Positions 5,643 through 11,468 of a stretch of 11,468 nucleotides of DNA are shown one piece after another. Source of the DNA: JAUWBF01 sp043815125. Its GTDB lineage: Bacteria > Verrucomicrobiota > Verrucomicrobiia > Opitutales > Opitutaceae. Positions within the stretch are counted from its first letter, which is position 1. Each line of letters starts with the position of its first letter. Location of the stretch: positions 1-11,468 of the forward strand of contig JBDRJH010000345.1 of assembly GCA_043815125.1 (NCBI GenBank). The letters are read 5' to 3'. The position numbers were made by a program, and so were the translations under genes. The notes beneath the pieces were generated by a model. That model worked only from the letters and a program-made list of their open reading frames with translations, did no database searches and was not told the origin of the DNA.

Positions 5643-6206
5643 CTAGTGCAGGAGCTTGGCGACGAGCGGGAGCACGGCGGACGAACGCTTTTGCCAACTG
5701 CGGAGCTTTTCGGCGCGGGTGCGCAGGAGCTTGGCGGGGGAGTGCTTGTCGGCCTTTTCGCCGACGTCCCCACCCTGCCCCACGAGGGCCGCGTCGATCG
5801 CGGCCAGGCGTTGCTCACCGGCCCGCAGGTAGGGCACGAGACGATCCTGCAAGAGGATGCTGACGAGCCGGCGCAACTCGGTCTGCGGCAAAAACACCTC
5901 GCGCGCGGCGACGCCGTTGGGCGCGGCCTGCGCGGTGACCGCACCGAGCTCGCGCAGGGCGCGAAGCCCCTGGCTGATCGAGCCCTTGCTGAGGTCGAGC
6001 TTTTGCTCGATCTGCGCAAAGGTGAGCGCCTCCGGAGAGGCGTAGAGCAGTCCGTAAATCTCGCCGTAAGATTTTGGCATTCCCAGCAGTTGCATGAAGT
6101 CGACAAAGAGCGCGACCACCTCGGCCTCAAAGACGCTCAACCCTTCGGCCGACTCCAGGGGAGTAGAGTCGAGGGGACGATGGTTGCTGGCGGTGGACGA
6201 CGACAT
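5643..6206 (-). CDS. GbsR/MarR-family winged-helix transcriptional regulator
   Basis: A 187-residue cytoplasmic DNA-binding protein. The N-terminal 25 residues are Ser/Thr/Pro-rich and probably disordered. Residues 27-45 form a helix (FEAEVVALFVDFMQLLGMP), and SYGEIYGLLYASPEALTFAQ begins the winged helix. LDLSKGSISQGLRALRELGAV (70-90) is the recognition-helix region, followed by a wing ending near REVFLPQTELRRL. The order GMPKSYGEIYGLLY...SKGSxSQxLRxL is typical of GbsR-like (COG1510) MarR relatives, repressors related to the choline/glycine-betaine regulator. The C-terminal 80 residues are helical and probably dimerise. I used the ATG at 6206; a TTG nine bases upstream is possible. It stands alone, so its target is unknown. 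Confidence 0.87.
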   Translation of the reverse strand: MSSSTASNHRPLDSTPLESAEGLSVFEAEVVALFVDFMQLLGMPKSYGEIYGLLYASPEALTFAQIEQKLDLSKGSISQGLRALRELGAVTAQAAPNGVAAREVFLPQTELRRLVSILLQDRLVPYLRAGEQRLAAIDAALVGQGGDVGEKADKHSPAKLLRTRAEKLRSWQKRSSAVLPLVAKLLH

Positions 6207-6303
6207 GCGAAACAAAGAGTCGCTGGAATGCCGCCACCTTTCTGCAATTTCAATTCAAAATGAAAAAAACAAGCGGCGCGGCGCGCCGCAGTGGGCCGGC
6301 TGG

Positions 6304-6386
6304 GCCGCCGCAAGTCGCAGGTCTGAAAGTCGCAGGTCGAAGGTCGGTAGCGCAGGCATCTTGCCTGCGCGTAGGGGTCTCGCTTG
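6304..6386. repeat. 83-bp composite repeat, copy of 7184-7266
   Basis: Starts gccgccgcaagtcgcaggtc, repeats the gtcgcaggtc motif, then has the left hairpin of R1 (6347-6368) fused directly to gcgtaggggtctcgcttg. By eye it differs from 7184-7266 at two bases. In this copy the closing half of the ctcgcttgcgag hairpin is lost (the sequence continues agcgcgg). Confidence 0.9.
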
Positions 6387-6461
6387 AGCGCGGATTCTAA
6401 AACTCCTTATCTATCTGCGTTATCTGCGGAATCCGCGGTTAAAAATCAGGCTAATGCGCTC

Positions 6462-6556
6462 GTTTAAGTTGAAAGTTTAAGATTAAGGGAACTCGGCGGC
6501 CAGCGGAGTGGCCGCCCTACCCGTAGCGGAACGGCGGTGGCCGTTTCGATGTTCGG
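6462..6556. repeat. 95-bp composite repeat, copy of 3215-3309
   Basis: Aligns without gaps to 3215-3309 with about three substitutions. It lies immediately beyond the stop codon of the third toxin gene on the minus strand, whereas its sister copy lies between the second toxin-antitoxin pair and gmd. Confidence 0.9.
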
Positions 6557-6570
6557 CGGGGGAATTTACT

Positions 6571-6888
6571 TCACCGCTTTTTTAACGATCCCGAACGTCT
6601 TTTTATTCCTCGCCCCATTTTCTTGGGATCGCTGCGGCAATCAAACACCGCCCATACATAAACCAAGTCCCCTTGTAATTCGTAATAGATCGCGAACGGA
6701 AATCGCTGAACCAACAAGCGATGCATTCCATGCACGATTCGATGAATTCCCGCGTATAAAATCAGTGAATCAATCTCGGCATGGATCGTATCCAAAAAGT
6801 ATTCCCCGACTCCTACACTCTGCTTTTCATAAAAAAGCCAGCCACGCTCCATATCCCGTTCCGCATCATCACTGATTTTAATGCGCAT
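6571..6888 (-). CDS. ParE/RelE-type toxin of intact toxin-antitoxin pair 3
   Basis: A 105-residue protein. I start it at the ATG at 6888 (MRIKISDDAERDMERGWLFY); the frame extends 19 codons upstream but that part lies inside the antitoxin gene. The superfamily pattern is complete: FYEKQSVGVGEYFLDTI, EIDSLILYAGIHRIVHGMHR, VQRFPFAIYYELQGDLVYVW and VFDCRSDPKKMGRGIKRR. The C-terminal tail is longer and more basic (KRRSGSLKKR) than in pair 2. It overlaps its antitoxin by 11 bases. Compared with pair 2 the RRNPDWI segment is changed to RSDPKKM, so activity may differ. The target (mRNA on the ribosome, or gyrase) cannot be read from the sequence. Confidence 0.9.
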   Translation of the reverse strand: MRIKISDDAERDMERGWLFYEKQSVGVGEYFLDTIHAEIDSLILYAGIHRIVHGMHRLLVQRFPFAIYYELQGDLVYVWAVFDCRSDPKKMGRGIKRRSGSLKKR

Positions 6889-7102
6889 GGAGTTTTTTAC
6901 GCATCCGATCTTTGACCACGGCCCAATCGGTCCAGACCACTTCACCCGCCTGGGATTTCGCCTTTCGATTGGCGAGCTCTACCCCATGCCATGCCGGACT
7001 GGGCAGATCGTCGTTCCCCGAGGTGAGATCGCCCCATAGTTCATTCATGGCACGAATCTTCTGCAAGCGGGTCATCTTCTTTAACGGCAGGATCGTGGGC
7101 AT
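6878..7102 (-). CDS. Antitoxin of toxin-antitoxin pair 3 (PF09720/TIGR02574 type)
   Basis: A 74-residue protein from the ATG at 7102 (MPTILPLKKMTRLQKIRAMN); 84 further codons upstream are open only because the repeats there lack stops in this frame. It has the family core ELWGDLTSGNDDLPSPAWHG, then VELANRKAKSQAGEVVWTDW and a basic end DRMRKKLHAH. The tail SGEETFIDWETAKKSLR of pair 2 aligns with AGEVVWTDWAVVKDRMR here, so the two are close paralogues. Order is antitoxin first and overlapping the toxin, as expected for a coupled module. No ribosome-binding site stands out. Confidence 0.92.
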   Translation of the reverse strand: MPTILPLKKMTRLQKIRAMNELWGDLTSGNDDLPSPAWHGVELANRKAKSQAGEVVWTDWAVVKDRMRKKLHAH

Positions 7103-7183
7103 ATTCTGCAGTTTGAAATGAATCGATGTTGAGTCAAACACCCAGTCGGGGGCCGGCGAAGCCGGCAGGGACGCGGCGGCGTT

Positions 7184-7266
7184 GCCGCCGCAAGTCGCAG
7201 GTCTGAAAGTCGCAGGTCTAAAGTCGGTAGCGCAGGCATCTTGCCTGCGCGTAGGGGTCTCGCTTG
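7184..7266. repeat. 83-bp composite repeat, copy of 6304-6386
   Basis: Same order as the copy upstream of the GbsR-type gene: gccgccgcaagtcgcaggtc, second gtcgcaggtc, left half of R1 (7227-7248), gcgtaggggtctcgcttg. Here the last hairpin is complete and is followed by atccggtttggg. Both copies lie 5' of a minus-strand gene: about 80 bases before antitoxin 3 and about 100 bases before the regulator. Confidence 0.9.
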
Positions 7267-7443
7267 CGAGATCCGGTTTGGGAAACGCCCAACGGGCCGA
7301 GCGAGCTCGGCCCCTACAGGGGTAGCGCAGGCATCTTGCCTGCATTTTGATCAACGACGGCCGGCAGCATGCCGGCGCTACATTTCAGAACGTAGCGGAA
7401 CGGCGGTGGCCGTTTCGACGCGGCGCGCCGCCGGCCCCAAGGA

Positions 7444-7499
7444 GCGCCGGTTGCCAACCGGCGTCCCTGCTCCCGAGCCCAGCCGGTTGGCAACCGGCT
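7444..7499. repeat. Inverted pair of GCCGGTTG hairpins after menE
   Basis: gagcGCCGGTTGccAACCGGCgtc (7443-7465) is followed 16 bases later by the perfect 19-base palindrome AGCCGGTTGgCAACCGGCT (7481-7499), the latter 15 bases beyond the menE stop. It is the same pair architecture as at 1560-1640 and 3315-3396, but with a different base pair inside the stem. It could also slow or end transcription of menE; there is no T run. Confidence 0.8.
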
Positions 7500-7514
7500 C
7501 TCCTGCCCGCGCCC

Positions 7515-8744
7515 CTAGGCGCCGGCTCGCGCGGCCGCACGTGCCAGCGCGGCGCGGTCGAGCTTGCCTTGCGCGTTGCGCGGCCAGGGCGTGACGGCGA
7601 CCCAAGCCTTGGGACGCTCGGCGGCGGAGAGTTTTTCGCGCACGATGGCTTCGATGTCGACAGTGGGCACGGCTCCGGGTTCGGCGGTGTGGCAGGCAAC
7701 GACACGACTGCCCCAGTCGGGATCGGGCACGCCGACAACCGCGACATCGGCCCAGCGGCCGGCGGTGCGCAGCACGGCTTCGATCGCGAGGGGGTCGACC
7801 TTTTTGCCGCCCGTGATGATCAACGCATCCGCCCGGCCCAGCAGGCGCAGGCGGCCCTCGCCATCGATCCCGGCGAGGTCGTCGGTGCGCCAGGGACCGG
7901 GGGCGCGCGCCTCCGGCCAGTAGCCGCGGAAGAGCGACTCGGCCTCGACGAGCAGGCGGCCTTCGGTATCGAGATTGAGCCGGGCGTGGGGCAGCGCGGT
8001 GCCGCAATCGCGCCGGCCGGCGATAAACTCCGCCGGCCGCTGGGCGGCGACCATGGCCGCGGTCTCGGTGGAGCCGTAGGCGACCGCAACGGGCAGGTGC
8101 GCGGCGGCGGCCCGGTCGAGCAGCTCTGGCCAGGCGGGGCCGCCGCCGAGCAGCACCGCGCGAAAGCCGCGCAGCCAGTCGACGGCCTCGGGATCGGCCA
8201 GCAGGCGGGCGAGCTGGGTCGGCACCAGCGAGATGAACCAATCGCCGGACGCGGGCAGCGGCGGGCGCTCGCCCGCGGAGATGGCGGCCCAGTCGGCGGG
8301 CAGGTAGGCGCCTCCGGTGAAGACGGTGCGCAGCCAGGCCATGAGCCCGCTGACGTGATGGAGCGGGAGCAGTCCGAGGGCGTTGACGCGGGAGACGCCA
8401 AAGTGACGGGCAAAACCGAGGGCGGCCGCGGAGAGCGTGGACTCGTCGTGCCGGGCAAGTTTGACGCCGCCGCCCGAGCCGCCGGTGGGCAGGCAGAGCC
8501 AGCCTTGAGCCCCGCCGCGGGCGTCGCCGACGACAGCGGGCGTGGCGACGAGCCGGTTAAAGAGCGCCCGGCGATGGGGGTCCCAGTCGGGGTCCGCGAC
8601 AAAGACGACGCCGCCCGCGGCCACGGCCGCGGTGAAGGCGTCGATAAACACCCGCGGATCGCGTTGGCAGACCACGGCGTCGCCGGCTTCGCCGAGCGAG
8701 AGGTCGGCGGAGAGCAGACGGAGCAGGTGCTCGTGGGTGGGCAT
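7515..8744 (-). CDS. menE: AMP-forming acyl-CoA synthetase, MenE-like (o-succinylbenzoate-CoA ligase)
   Basis: A 409-residue ANL-superfamily adenylating enzyme. I start it at the ATG at 8744 (MPTHEHLLRLLSADLSLGEA); the open frame continues far upstream through repeats. Motifs in order: phosphate-binding loop CLPTGGSGGGVK (84-95, with Gly where Thr/Ser/Glu is usual at one site), LLPLHHVSG (125-133), AYGSTETAAM (222-231), WRTDDL (285-290), GRADALIITGGKKVDP (303-318), and PRNAQGKLDR (388-397) with catalytic K394. The short N-terminus, compact size and GGKKVDP hinge fit MenE, which makes o-succinylbenzoyl-CoA for menaquinone. Other small acyl-CoA or acyl-AMP ligases share these features, so the substrate is inferred. 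No other men genes are in the window. Confidence 0.82.
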   Translation of the reverse strand: MPTHEHLLRLLSADLSLGEAGDAVVCQRDPRVFIDAFTAAVAAGGVVFVADPDWDPHRRALFNRLVATPAVVGDARGGAQGWLCLPTGGSGGGVKLARHDESTLSAAALGFARHFGVSRVNALGLLPLHHVSGLMAWLRTVFTGGAYLPADWAAISAGERPPLPASGDWFISLVPTQLARLLADPEAVDWLRGFRAVLLGGGPAWPELLDRAAAAHLPVAVAYGSTETAAMVAAQRPAEFIAGRRDCGTALPHARLNLDTEGRLLVEAESLFRGYWPEARAPGPWRTDDLAGIDGEGRLRLLGRADALIITGGKKVDPLAIEAVLRTAGRWADVAVVGVPDPDWGSRVVACHTAEPGAVPTVDIEAIVREKLSAAERPKAWVAVTPWPRNAQGKLDRAALARAAARAGA

Positions 8745-9258
8745 GACACCAGCAAAGGCCCGAACATGCCCGGCTGTCAGCACTTTGCTTGCGCCTTCGC
8801 GACGATGATCGGACGCCCGGAGTGCTACGTCGGAAACATCGCGATGCGGGCAGCGCGCCGAGTGACAGGGACGGAGGGACGCGGCGGCGATGCCGCCGCA
8901 GTGAAAGGGATTGAGGGTGGTAGGGCGTGAACGCCGGGCGCGCCGCGAGCAGCCCGGCCGGTGCAGCCGGTTTAAGTTTAAGATTAAGGTCGAAGTGGAG
9001 GTTGTGACCGGCTTCCGGCTATTTCTATTAAACTTAATCTTCCGACTTAAACGGGAGACCCGCGCGAGCGCGGCCCCTGCGCGTAGCGGAACGGCGGAGC
9101 CGTTTCGATCCGACGGCGCGCCGTGCAGCCCCAAGGAGCGCCGGTTGCCAGCCGGCGTCAGCGCGGCGCGGACCAAGGTCCGGGGCCCTACGGGGCCGGC
9201 GTGGTCGTTAGTTGGCTTGCCCCTGGGAACGGGGATGCTTTGCTCGGGATTTTCCCCC
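8745..9258. repeat. 514-bp divergent intergenic region between menE and the PstS-like gene
   Basis: Both flanking genes start here, so their promoters should lie within it; I could not place -35/-10 boxes with confidence. No gene is supported. Seen: a GCGGCGGCgatGCCGCCGC hairpin (8881-8899) followed by agtgaaagggattgagg, a tttaagtttaagattaagg motif (about 8971-8989) and its inverse ttaaacttaatctt (about 9029-9042), ccCGCGCgaGCGCGgcccctgc (9058-9080), gtagcggaacgg (9083), a gagcGCCGGTTGccaGCCGGCgtc variant (9137-9160), and gCGGACCaaGGTCCGgggccctac (9168-9191). Confidence 0.75.
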
Positions 9259-10125
9259 ATGCGCTGCCCTCTCTTTTTGTTATCCGCACTGTTCGCCGTC
9301 TCCCTGCAGGCCGCCCCCCTGCGCATCGTCGGCTCCGATCTGCTGTCGCCGGTGCTTGATCGCGGGCTCGCGGCCTATGCCGAACGCAACGACCGGGAGA
9401 TCACGGTCAAGCTCGAGGGCAGCGGCATCGGGCTGGACAGCCTGCGCCGCGGCGAGGCCGACCTCGGCGTGCTGATGTTTGCTCCCGGCGCCCCCCTGCC
9501 CTCCGAGGAGTTCCTGCTGCTGCCCGTCGCCTACCAGACCGCGGTGCTGGCGATGCGCAGCTCCATCCCCGTCAGCCAGCTTTCCTACAGCCAGATCGGC
9601 GGCATCTATGGCGACTCCGAACAAAAAAACCATCGCCGCTGGAGCGATGTCGGCGCGTCGGGCCCGTGGGGCGCCCGCAGCATCCTGCCCGTGGCCGTGG
9701 GCCGCCAGGGCGGACTCGCCTTCGACCTGCTGCGCGCCGAAACGCTGAAGTCCAACCGCCTCAAGCCTTCCGTCGTGCAATTCAACACGCCCGCCGAGGC
9801 CATCCGCCGCGTCAGCGGCGACGAGGGCGGCATCGCGGTGTTGCTGCAACCTCCGCCCGAGGACTCCGGGCTGAAGGTCGTGCTCGTCTCCCGCGAGGAT
9901 CAGGGCGTGGCCTACCCGCCCACTCCGGACAACCTGCACAACGGCGACTACCCGTTGCGCCTGCCGGTCTATCTGGTCGCCCGCAAGGCCGACATCAACA
10001 GCCTCAACCAGCTGCTGCGTTTCCTACTCGGCGAGGAAGCCCTGCCGCTCTGGGAGCAGGCCGGCCTGATCTCCGCGCCCGTGCAGAGCCGCAACCAGCT
10101 GATTTTCGATCTGGAAGTGATGTAA
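9259..10125 (+). CDS. Secreted PstS-like substrate-binding protein
   Basis: A 288-residue exported protein. It starts at the ATG at 9259, because MRCPLFLLSALFAVSLQA is a good Sec signal peptide with cleavage expected after LQA (residue 18); the frame is open much further upstream but that is repeat sequence. The mature part reads APLRIVGSDLLSPVLDRGLA and then LEGSGIGLDSLRRGEADLGV, the N-terminal lobe pattern of PBP-like/PstS-type proteins. ILPVAVGRQGGLAFD (142-156) and GDYPLRLPVYLVAR (229-242) also fit that family's second lobe, ending with a LLRFLLGEEALPLWEQAGLI helix. Known relatives bind phosphate in the periplasm for the Pst transporter. No pstCAB genes follow, so it may be a solitary binding or sensing protein. 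The ligand is not proven. Confidence 0.82.
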   Translation: MRCPLFLLSALFAVSLQAAPLRIVGSDLLSPVLDRGLAAYAERNDREITVKLEGSGIGLDSLRRGEADLGVLMFAPGAPLPSEEFLLLPVAYQTAVLAMRSSIPVSQLSYSQIGGIYGDSEQKNHRRWSDVGASGPWGARSILPVAVGRQGGLAFDLLRAETLKSNRLKPSVVQFNTPAEAIRRVSGDEGGIAVLLQPPPEDSGLKVVLVSREDQGVAYPPTPDNLHNGDYPLRLPVYLVARKADINSLNQLLRFLLGEEALPLWEQAGLISAPVQSRNQLIFDLEVM

Positions 10126-10574
10126 CCCCGGCGGCGTCGGGAACTGAAGAACGGGCCGTCTCCCTCCTTCAACGCATCGGGTAACCGGCGGCTTCGTCTG
10201 ATCGGATAGATCCACAGCGATCCGCCACTCCCCCCCCTCCCTGCCCGGCGGCGCTCCGGCCCCCGCTATGCAGGCGGATCGTTCCGTCCAGCCTGCCGGC
10301 GGACACAACCGGGCAACGAAGCCCGGGGACTTCCATTGGCACGGCCGCGCGACGAGTGAACGACACCGCGTAGCCGACGGAGAACGGACATTCTCCTATC
10401 CGTTCCGCCAGACGCTCTGACCCCACCGCAAACGGACGGGAATGTCCTTTCTCCCCTGTCCCCGCCGAGTAAACCAAATCGGACAAGACATTCACCGTTC
10501 GTGGCATGACACCACCGTTTCCCCGTCGGCCACGATGAATCATCGTGATCCGACAACCCCTCACGATCCCGTTT
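10126..10574. repeat. 449-bp gap with a degenerate AACGGACA hairpin pair
   Basis: No gene on either strand is convincing; the long minus-strand frame crossing it is the shadow of the next gene. The only structure found is the hairpin pair aacggacattctcctatccgtt (about 10383-10404) and aacggacgggaatgtccttt (10431-10450), decayed relatives of the perfect pair at 3483-3551 with the same spacing. It may mark the end of transcription of the PstS-like gene, although it is about 260 bases past the stop. Confidence 0.65.
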
Positions 10575-11468
10575 ATGTCCATGCCATCCGTCAAACCCTC
10601 GCTCCGCCTCGCCATCGTCGCCGTCGCGCTGCTCGTCTCTGCATTCACCCTGAACGCCGCCGAGCGCGACACCCTCAAGCTGCTCGCCATCGGCAACAGC
10701 TTCTCGCGCGACTGCACCGCCTACCTCGACGACCTCGCCAAGGCCGGCGGCAAGACCCTCGTCTTCGGCCACGCCATGATCGGCGGCAGCTCGCTTGAGG
10801 TCCACGCCACCCACCTCGCCCAGGCCGAGGCCGGCGACGAGGCGGGCCGCGTCTATAAAAACGTCGTCGATCCCGTCACCCGGCAAAAAAGCGACGCCAC
10901 CCTGCCCGAGATGCTCAAGTCCACCGACTGGGACTTCGTCACCCTGCAGCAGTGGAGCCGCCTGAGCTTCAAACCCGAGACCTACCAGCCCTACGCCGAC
11001 CAGCTCATCGCCGCCATCCGCCAATACGCGCCCGATGCCGAGATCCTCGTGCACCAGACCTGGGCCTATCGCGAGGACCACGATTTTTTCCAAAAGAACA
11101 ACGGCTTCACCCCGCAAAAAATGTATGACGGCCTCACCGCCGCCTACCGCGCCTTCGCCGACGGCAAGGGCTTCCGCATCCTCCCCTCCGGCGACGCCCT
11201 GCAACACGCCCGCCGGACCCCGCGCTGGACCTACGTGCAGGACCCCGACTTCGATTTCAAAAACCCCGCCCCCGGCACCGAGCCCGACCAACACGCCAGC
11301 CTCAACATCGGCTGGGGCTGGATCAGAAACCAGACCGTCTTCCGCAACGACCCCATCCACCTCAACACCGCCGGCAAATACCTCGGCGCCTGCGTCTGGT
11401 ATCTGACCCTCTACGAAACCGACACCCTCCCGACCGATTTTCTTCCCAAGGACCTCGACGCCGAGACC
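10575..11468 (+). CDS. Exported DUF4886 SGNH-like hydrolase (3' end outside window)
   Basis: The frame is open from the ATG at 10575 (or the ATG two codons later) to the window edge, 298 codons without a stop. The N-terminus SVKPSLRLAIVAVALLVSAF is a signal peptide, with cleavage likely near LNAA. Counting from the second ATG, KLLAIGNSFSRDCTAYLD (33-50) is the start of the DUF4886 domain, with S40 in GNS as the candidate nucleophile. MIGGSSLEVH (66-75), WDFVTLQQWSRLS (117-129) and DPIHLNTAGKYLG (257-269) with D257/H260 follow, as in SGNH/GDSL esterases. Relatives are common in Bacteroidota and Verrucomicrobiota near polysaccharide-degradation genes, which suggests removal of ester groups from glycans. 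Substrate unproven. The protein is probably complete to within a few dozen residues. Confidence 0.87.
   Translation, partial: MSMPSVKPSLRLAIVAVALLVSAFTLNAAERDTLKLLAIGNSFSRDCTAYLDDLAKAGGKTLVFGHAMIGGSSLEVHATHLAQAEAGDEAGRVYKNVVDPVTRQKSDATLPEMLKSTDWDFVTLQQWSRLSFKPETYQPYADQLIAAIRQYAPDAEILVHQTWAYREDHDFFQKNNGFTPQKMYDGLTAAYRAFADGKGFRILPSGDALQHARRTPRWTYVQDPDFDFKNPAPGTEPDQHASLNIGWGWIRNQTVFRNDPIHLNTAGKYLGACVWYLTLYETDTLPTDFLPKDLDAET

Larger units (their letters stand above)
6207..6570. repeat. Repeat-filled region upstream of the GbsR-type gene
   Basis: No gene is seen. It holds a GCGGCGCGgcGCGCCGC hairpin (about 6272-6288), the 83-bp block shared with 7184 (gtcgcaggt direct repeats, half of R1 and gcgtaggggtctcgcttg), a fragment atctgcggaatccgcggtt (6422-6440) like the element at 5211, and the 95-bp block shared with 3215. 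Confidence 0.8.
7103..7514. repeat. 412-bp repeat mosaic between TA pair 3 and menE
   Basis: No gene is seen. In order: a GCCGGCgaaGCCGGC hairpin (7152-7166), a GCGGCGGCgttGCCGCCGC hairpin (about 7173-7191), the 83-bp block at 7184-7266, a complete ggtctcgcttgcgagatcc hairpin, ggCCGAGCgaGCTCGGcccctac (7295-7317), a full R1 pair (7322-7381), gtagcggaacggcggtggcc (7391 onward) and the paired GCCGGTTG hairpins next to menE. Confidence 0.85.

Noticed and set aside
5276..5863. Plus-strand open frame of 195 codons across the gap and the end of the regulator gene
   Set aside because: It overlaps the regulator antisense, starts within repeats and has an Arg/Pro/Ala-rich translation typical of a spurious frame.
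1270..7514. Chromosomal integron, with toxin-antitoxin genes as cassettes
   Set aside because: No integrase, and the intergenic hairpins lack the attC-type core sites. gmd and the regulator also lie between the same repeats.
7347..8930. Long plus-strand open frame (527 codons) opposite the MenE-like gene
   Set aside because: Antisense shadow. The minus strand carries all the ANL motifs, while this translation is low-complexity and begins inside repeats.
10266..11360. Long minus-strand open frame (364 codons) over the DUF4886 gene
   Set aside because: The plus strand has a signal peptide and SGNH-like motifs. The minus translation is a compositional shadow.

Overview
The window looks like a stretch of chromosome from a GC-rich, Gram-negative-type bacterium. 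The best guess is a member of the Verrucomicrobiota, possibly Opitutales-like. That placement is an inference from the dense palindromic intergenic repeats, the DUF4886-type exported esterase-like protein, the TIGR02574/PF09720-type toxin-antitoxin cassettes and the general gene style. No rRNA or other phylogenetic marker is present. Coding density is low for a bacterium: ten genes or gene pairs are separated by repeat-filled gaps of 120 to 560 bases.

Layout. Bases 1-357 are a perfectly phased array of seventeen degenerate 21-bp units that runs off the left edge. Then, on the minus strand, come a small stand-alone protein-kinase-fold protein resembling the kinase of phage polyvalent proteins (541-1269); a PF09720/ParE-type toxin-antitoxin pair whose toxin carries a frameshift (1711-2241); a second, intact pair (2490-3001); GDP-mannose 4,6-dehydratase gmd (3565-4578); a four-helix-bundle S23/bIVP-family protein (4703-5083); a GbsR/MarR-type regulator (5643-6206); a third, intact toxin-antitoxin pair (6571-7102); and a short acyl-CoA synthetase resembling MenE (7515-8744). 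The strand then switches. A secreted PstS-like phosphate/anion-binding protein (9259-10125) and an exported DUF4886 SGNH-like hydrolase, truncated by the right edge (10575 onward), lie on the plus strand.

The genes do not form one pathway. Apart from the translationally coupled toxin-antitoxin pairs, each gene stands alone between blocks of repeats. gmd lacks its usual partner fcl and menE lacks other men genes.

The most striking content is non-coding. (1) The 21-bp array has no indels in 17 units, and its AT-rich core recurs every two DNA helical turns. (2) A set of modular hairpin repeats fills almost every gap. Several families occur as inverted pairs, and their copies differ by compensatory base-pair changes, as in REP/BIME/REPIN elements. 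(3) Longer duplicated blocks (83, 95 and about 125 bp) are built from these modules. (4) Three related toxin-antitoxin cassettes lie within 5.4 kb, each next to such repeats.
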